Source: Nocardioides islandensis (GTDB lineage Bacteria > Actinomycetota > Actinomycetes > Propionibacteriales > Nocardioidaceae). Taken from it: a DNA stretch of 64,000 nt. Positions 63,346-64,000 of this stretch are shown piece by piece. The notes beneath the pieces were generated by a model. It searched no databases. It was given only the letters and a program-made list of their open reading frames with translations, and was not told the DNA's origin. Both the position numbers and the translations under genes were made by a program. Position 1 is the first letter of the stretch. Each line of letters begins with the position of its first letter. The stretch spans positions 329,060 through 393,059 of the forward strand of contig NZ_JADKPN010000002.1 in NCBI RefSeq assembly GCF_015352455.1, written 5' to 3'.

Positions 63346-64000
63346 TCAGGCACGCGGGGTGCCCCCGAAGGTGACCAGGAACCTGGTGCCGTGAGGTCCG
63401 TGCCACTGGTAGGCGCCCTCGGGCGTGCGGGTGTAGCGCCAGAGGCCGAGGGTCTTGGCGCGGTGGTGTCGGCGGCACAGGGCCGCGAGGTTGCCGGGGT
63501 GGGTCTGGCCGGGTGGGCCGTCGGGGTCGTAGGGGACGATGTGGTCGAGGTCGCAGGAGCGGGCGTCGCGGGTGCAGCCGGGGAACACGCAGTGCTGGTC
63601 GCGGAGGGTGACCTGCTCCCGCATCCAGACCGGGGGGTCGTGGACGTCGACGGCGTCGCCGCGGGCCATGTTCAGGACCGGGACGAAGGTGACCTGGTGG
63701 TGGGCGACCCATTGGCGGAGCTTGGCCATGGTGGCCGCGCCGAGCTTCTCCACGCGAGCGACGGCGAACACTTCGTCGTCACAGGGGCGGGGTTCGAGGT
63801 CGTCGGCGTCGACGTGCACGTAGAGGCGGACCTTGTTCACGTGGTCGGTCCGCTCGAGCCCTACCTCACCCCGGGCGGCGCGGGCGGCTCGGGTGATCAG
63901 CCGCAGGGCCGTGATCTTGCGGACCCCGAGCGGGGAGTGGTCGCCGTCGACCCGGAGCTGGTGGGCGACCTGGTCGACGAGGTCGGTGAGCTCGTGCAGG
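63346..64000 (-). CDS. DUF222/HNH endonuclease domain protein, partial
   Basis: Runs off the right edge; the visible 217 residues are the C-terminal part. HNH motif CVFPGCTRDARSCDLDHIVPYDPDGPPGQTHPGNLAALCRRHHRAK contains the paired Cys and the DLDHI/HH residues that bind metal. Upstream in frame is the helical DUF222-type region (TDLVDQVAHQLRVDGD, LGVRKITALRLITR). These proteins are numerous in Nocardioides-type genomes. Endonuclease activity is plausible but the role is unknown. The stop is at 63346. Confidence 0.85.
   Translation of the reverse strand, partial: LHELTDLVDQVAHQLRVDGDHSPLGVRKITALRLITRAARAARGEVGLERTDHVNKVRLYVHVDADDLEPRPCDDEVFAVARVEKLGAATMAKLRQWVAHHQVTFVPVLNMARGDAVDVHDPPVWMREQVTLRDQHCVFPGCTRDARSCDLDHIVPYDPDGPPGQTHPGNLAALCRRHHRAKTLGLWRYTRTPEGAYQWHGPHGTRFLVTFGGTPRA

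Overview
The window is high-GC actinobacterial chromosome with many GTG starts and very little spacing between genes. The gene content points to the Nocardioidaceae, most likely Nocardioides or a close relative. Supporting markers are mtrAB-lpqB, WhiB2, TatB/Mrp, F420 genes (cofD/cofE), TIGR02569, DUF3499, DUF5719, Rv3235-type and DUF6752 proteins, and a DUF222-type HNH nuclease at the right edge. The genus is an inference from family content. No rRNA, tRNA, CRISPR array, prophage or recognisable IS transposase was seen.

0-9 kb: a zinc-ribbon DUF6758 fragment, a histidine phosphatase coupled to a CASTOR/POLLUX-like channel, an MFS carrier, a beta-hydroxyacid dehydrogenase, a MaoC hydratase and a VOC protein. 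Next comes a 1.1-kb unit in which a DUF559/AbiEi-like nuclease gene lies between long inverted repeats built around a palindrome (5913-7043). It is followed by DUF5302, a DUF6174 lipoprotein and an acyl-CoA dehydrogenase.

9-20 kb: an accessory envelope locus. It holds two secreted or anchored endonuclease/exonuclease/phosphatase (EEP) proteins (one fused to a decayed phospholipase-D half), a secreted phospholipase-D-like protein, an OafA-type acyltransferase with SGNH domain, two sulfotransferase-like proteins, a LicD-methyltransferase fusion, DUF6752 and a lipoprotein. Together they look like a surface-polymer modification and turnover system.

20-27 kb: soluble MgtE-N/CBS protein with DUF1003, the SatD/DUF3307-like pair, mrp, tatB, small membrane proteins, a LysM protein, an Rv3235-like protein and an XdhC-like protein.

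27-55 kb: the conserved actinobacterial envelope core, syntenic with M. tuberculosis Rv3235-Rv3262: secA, hpf, comF, lpqB-mtrB-mtrA, ahcY, the Rv3256c-like SIS protein, Trm112, manB, DUF3499, a zincin-like protein, TIGR02569, DUF5719, a giant GT2 glycosyltransferase, whiB2, and cofD-cofE. Inserted into it are a TetR/glycosyltransferase operon, a YcaQ-like DNA repair protein, a NarL-type regulator and DUF808. These genes cover export, a cell-wall-sensing two-component system, mannose-phosphate metabolism, septation control and F420 synthesis.

55-64 kb: variable DNA. It has DUF6326 divergent from a NarL-type two-component system, small membrane and NTF2-like genes, an ion-channel-like protein with two TrkA-N domains and a C-terminal RyR domain, DUF3237, a tandem GNAT, dispersed GCCCGCTCAT repeats, and a truncated HNH gene. 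Several genes (12853, 19947, 23231, 24382, 45747, 55718) have a TANNNT box only 6-9 nt before the start codon, which suggests leaderless transcripts.
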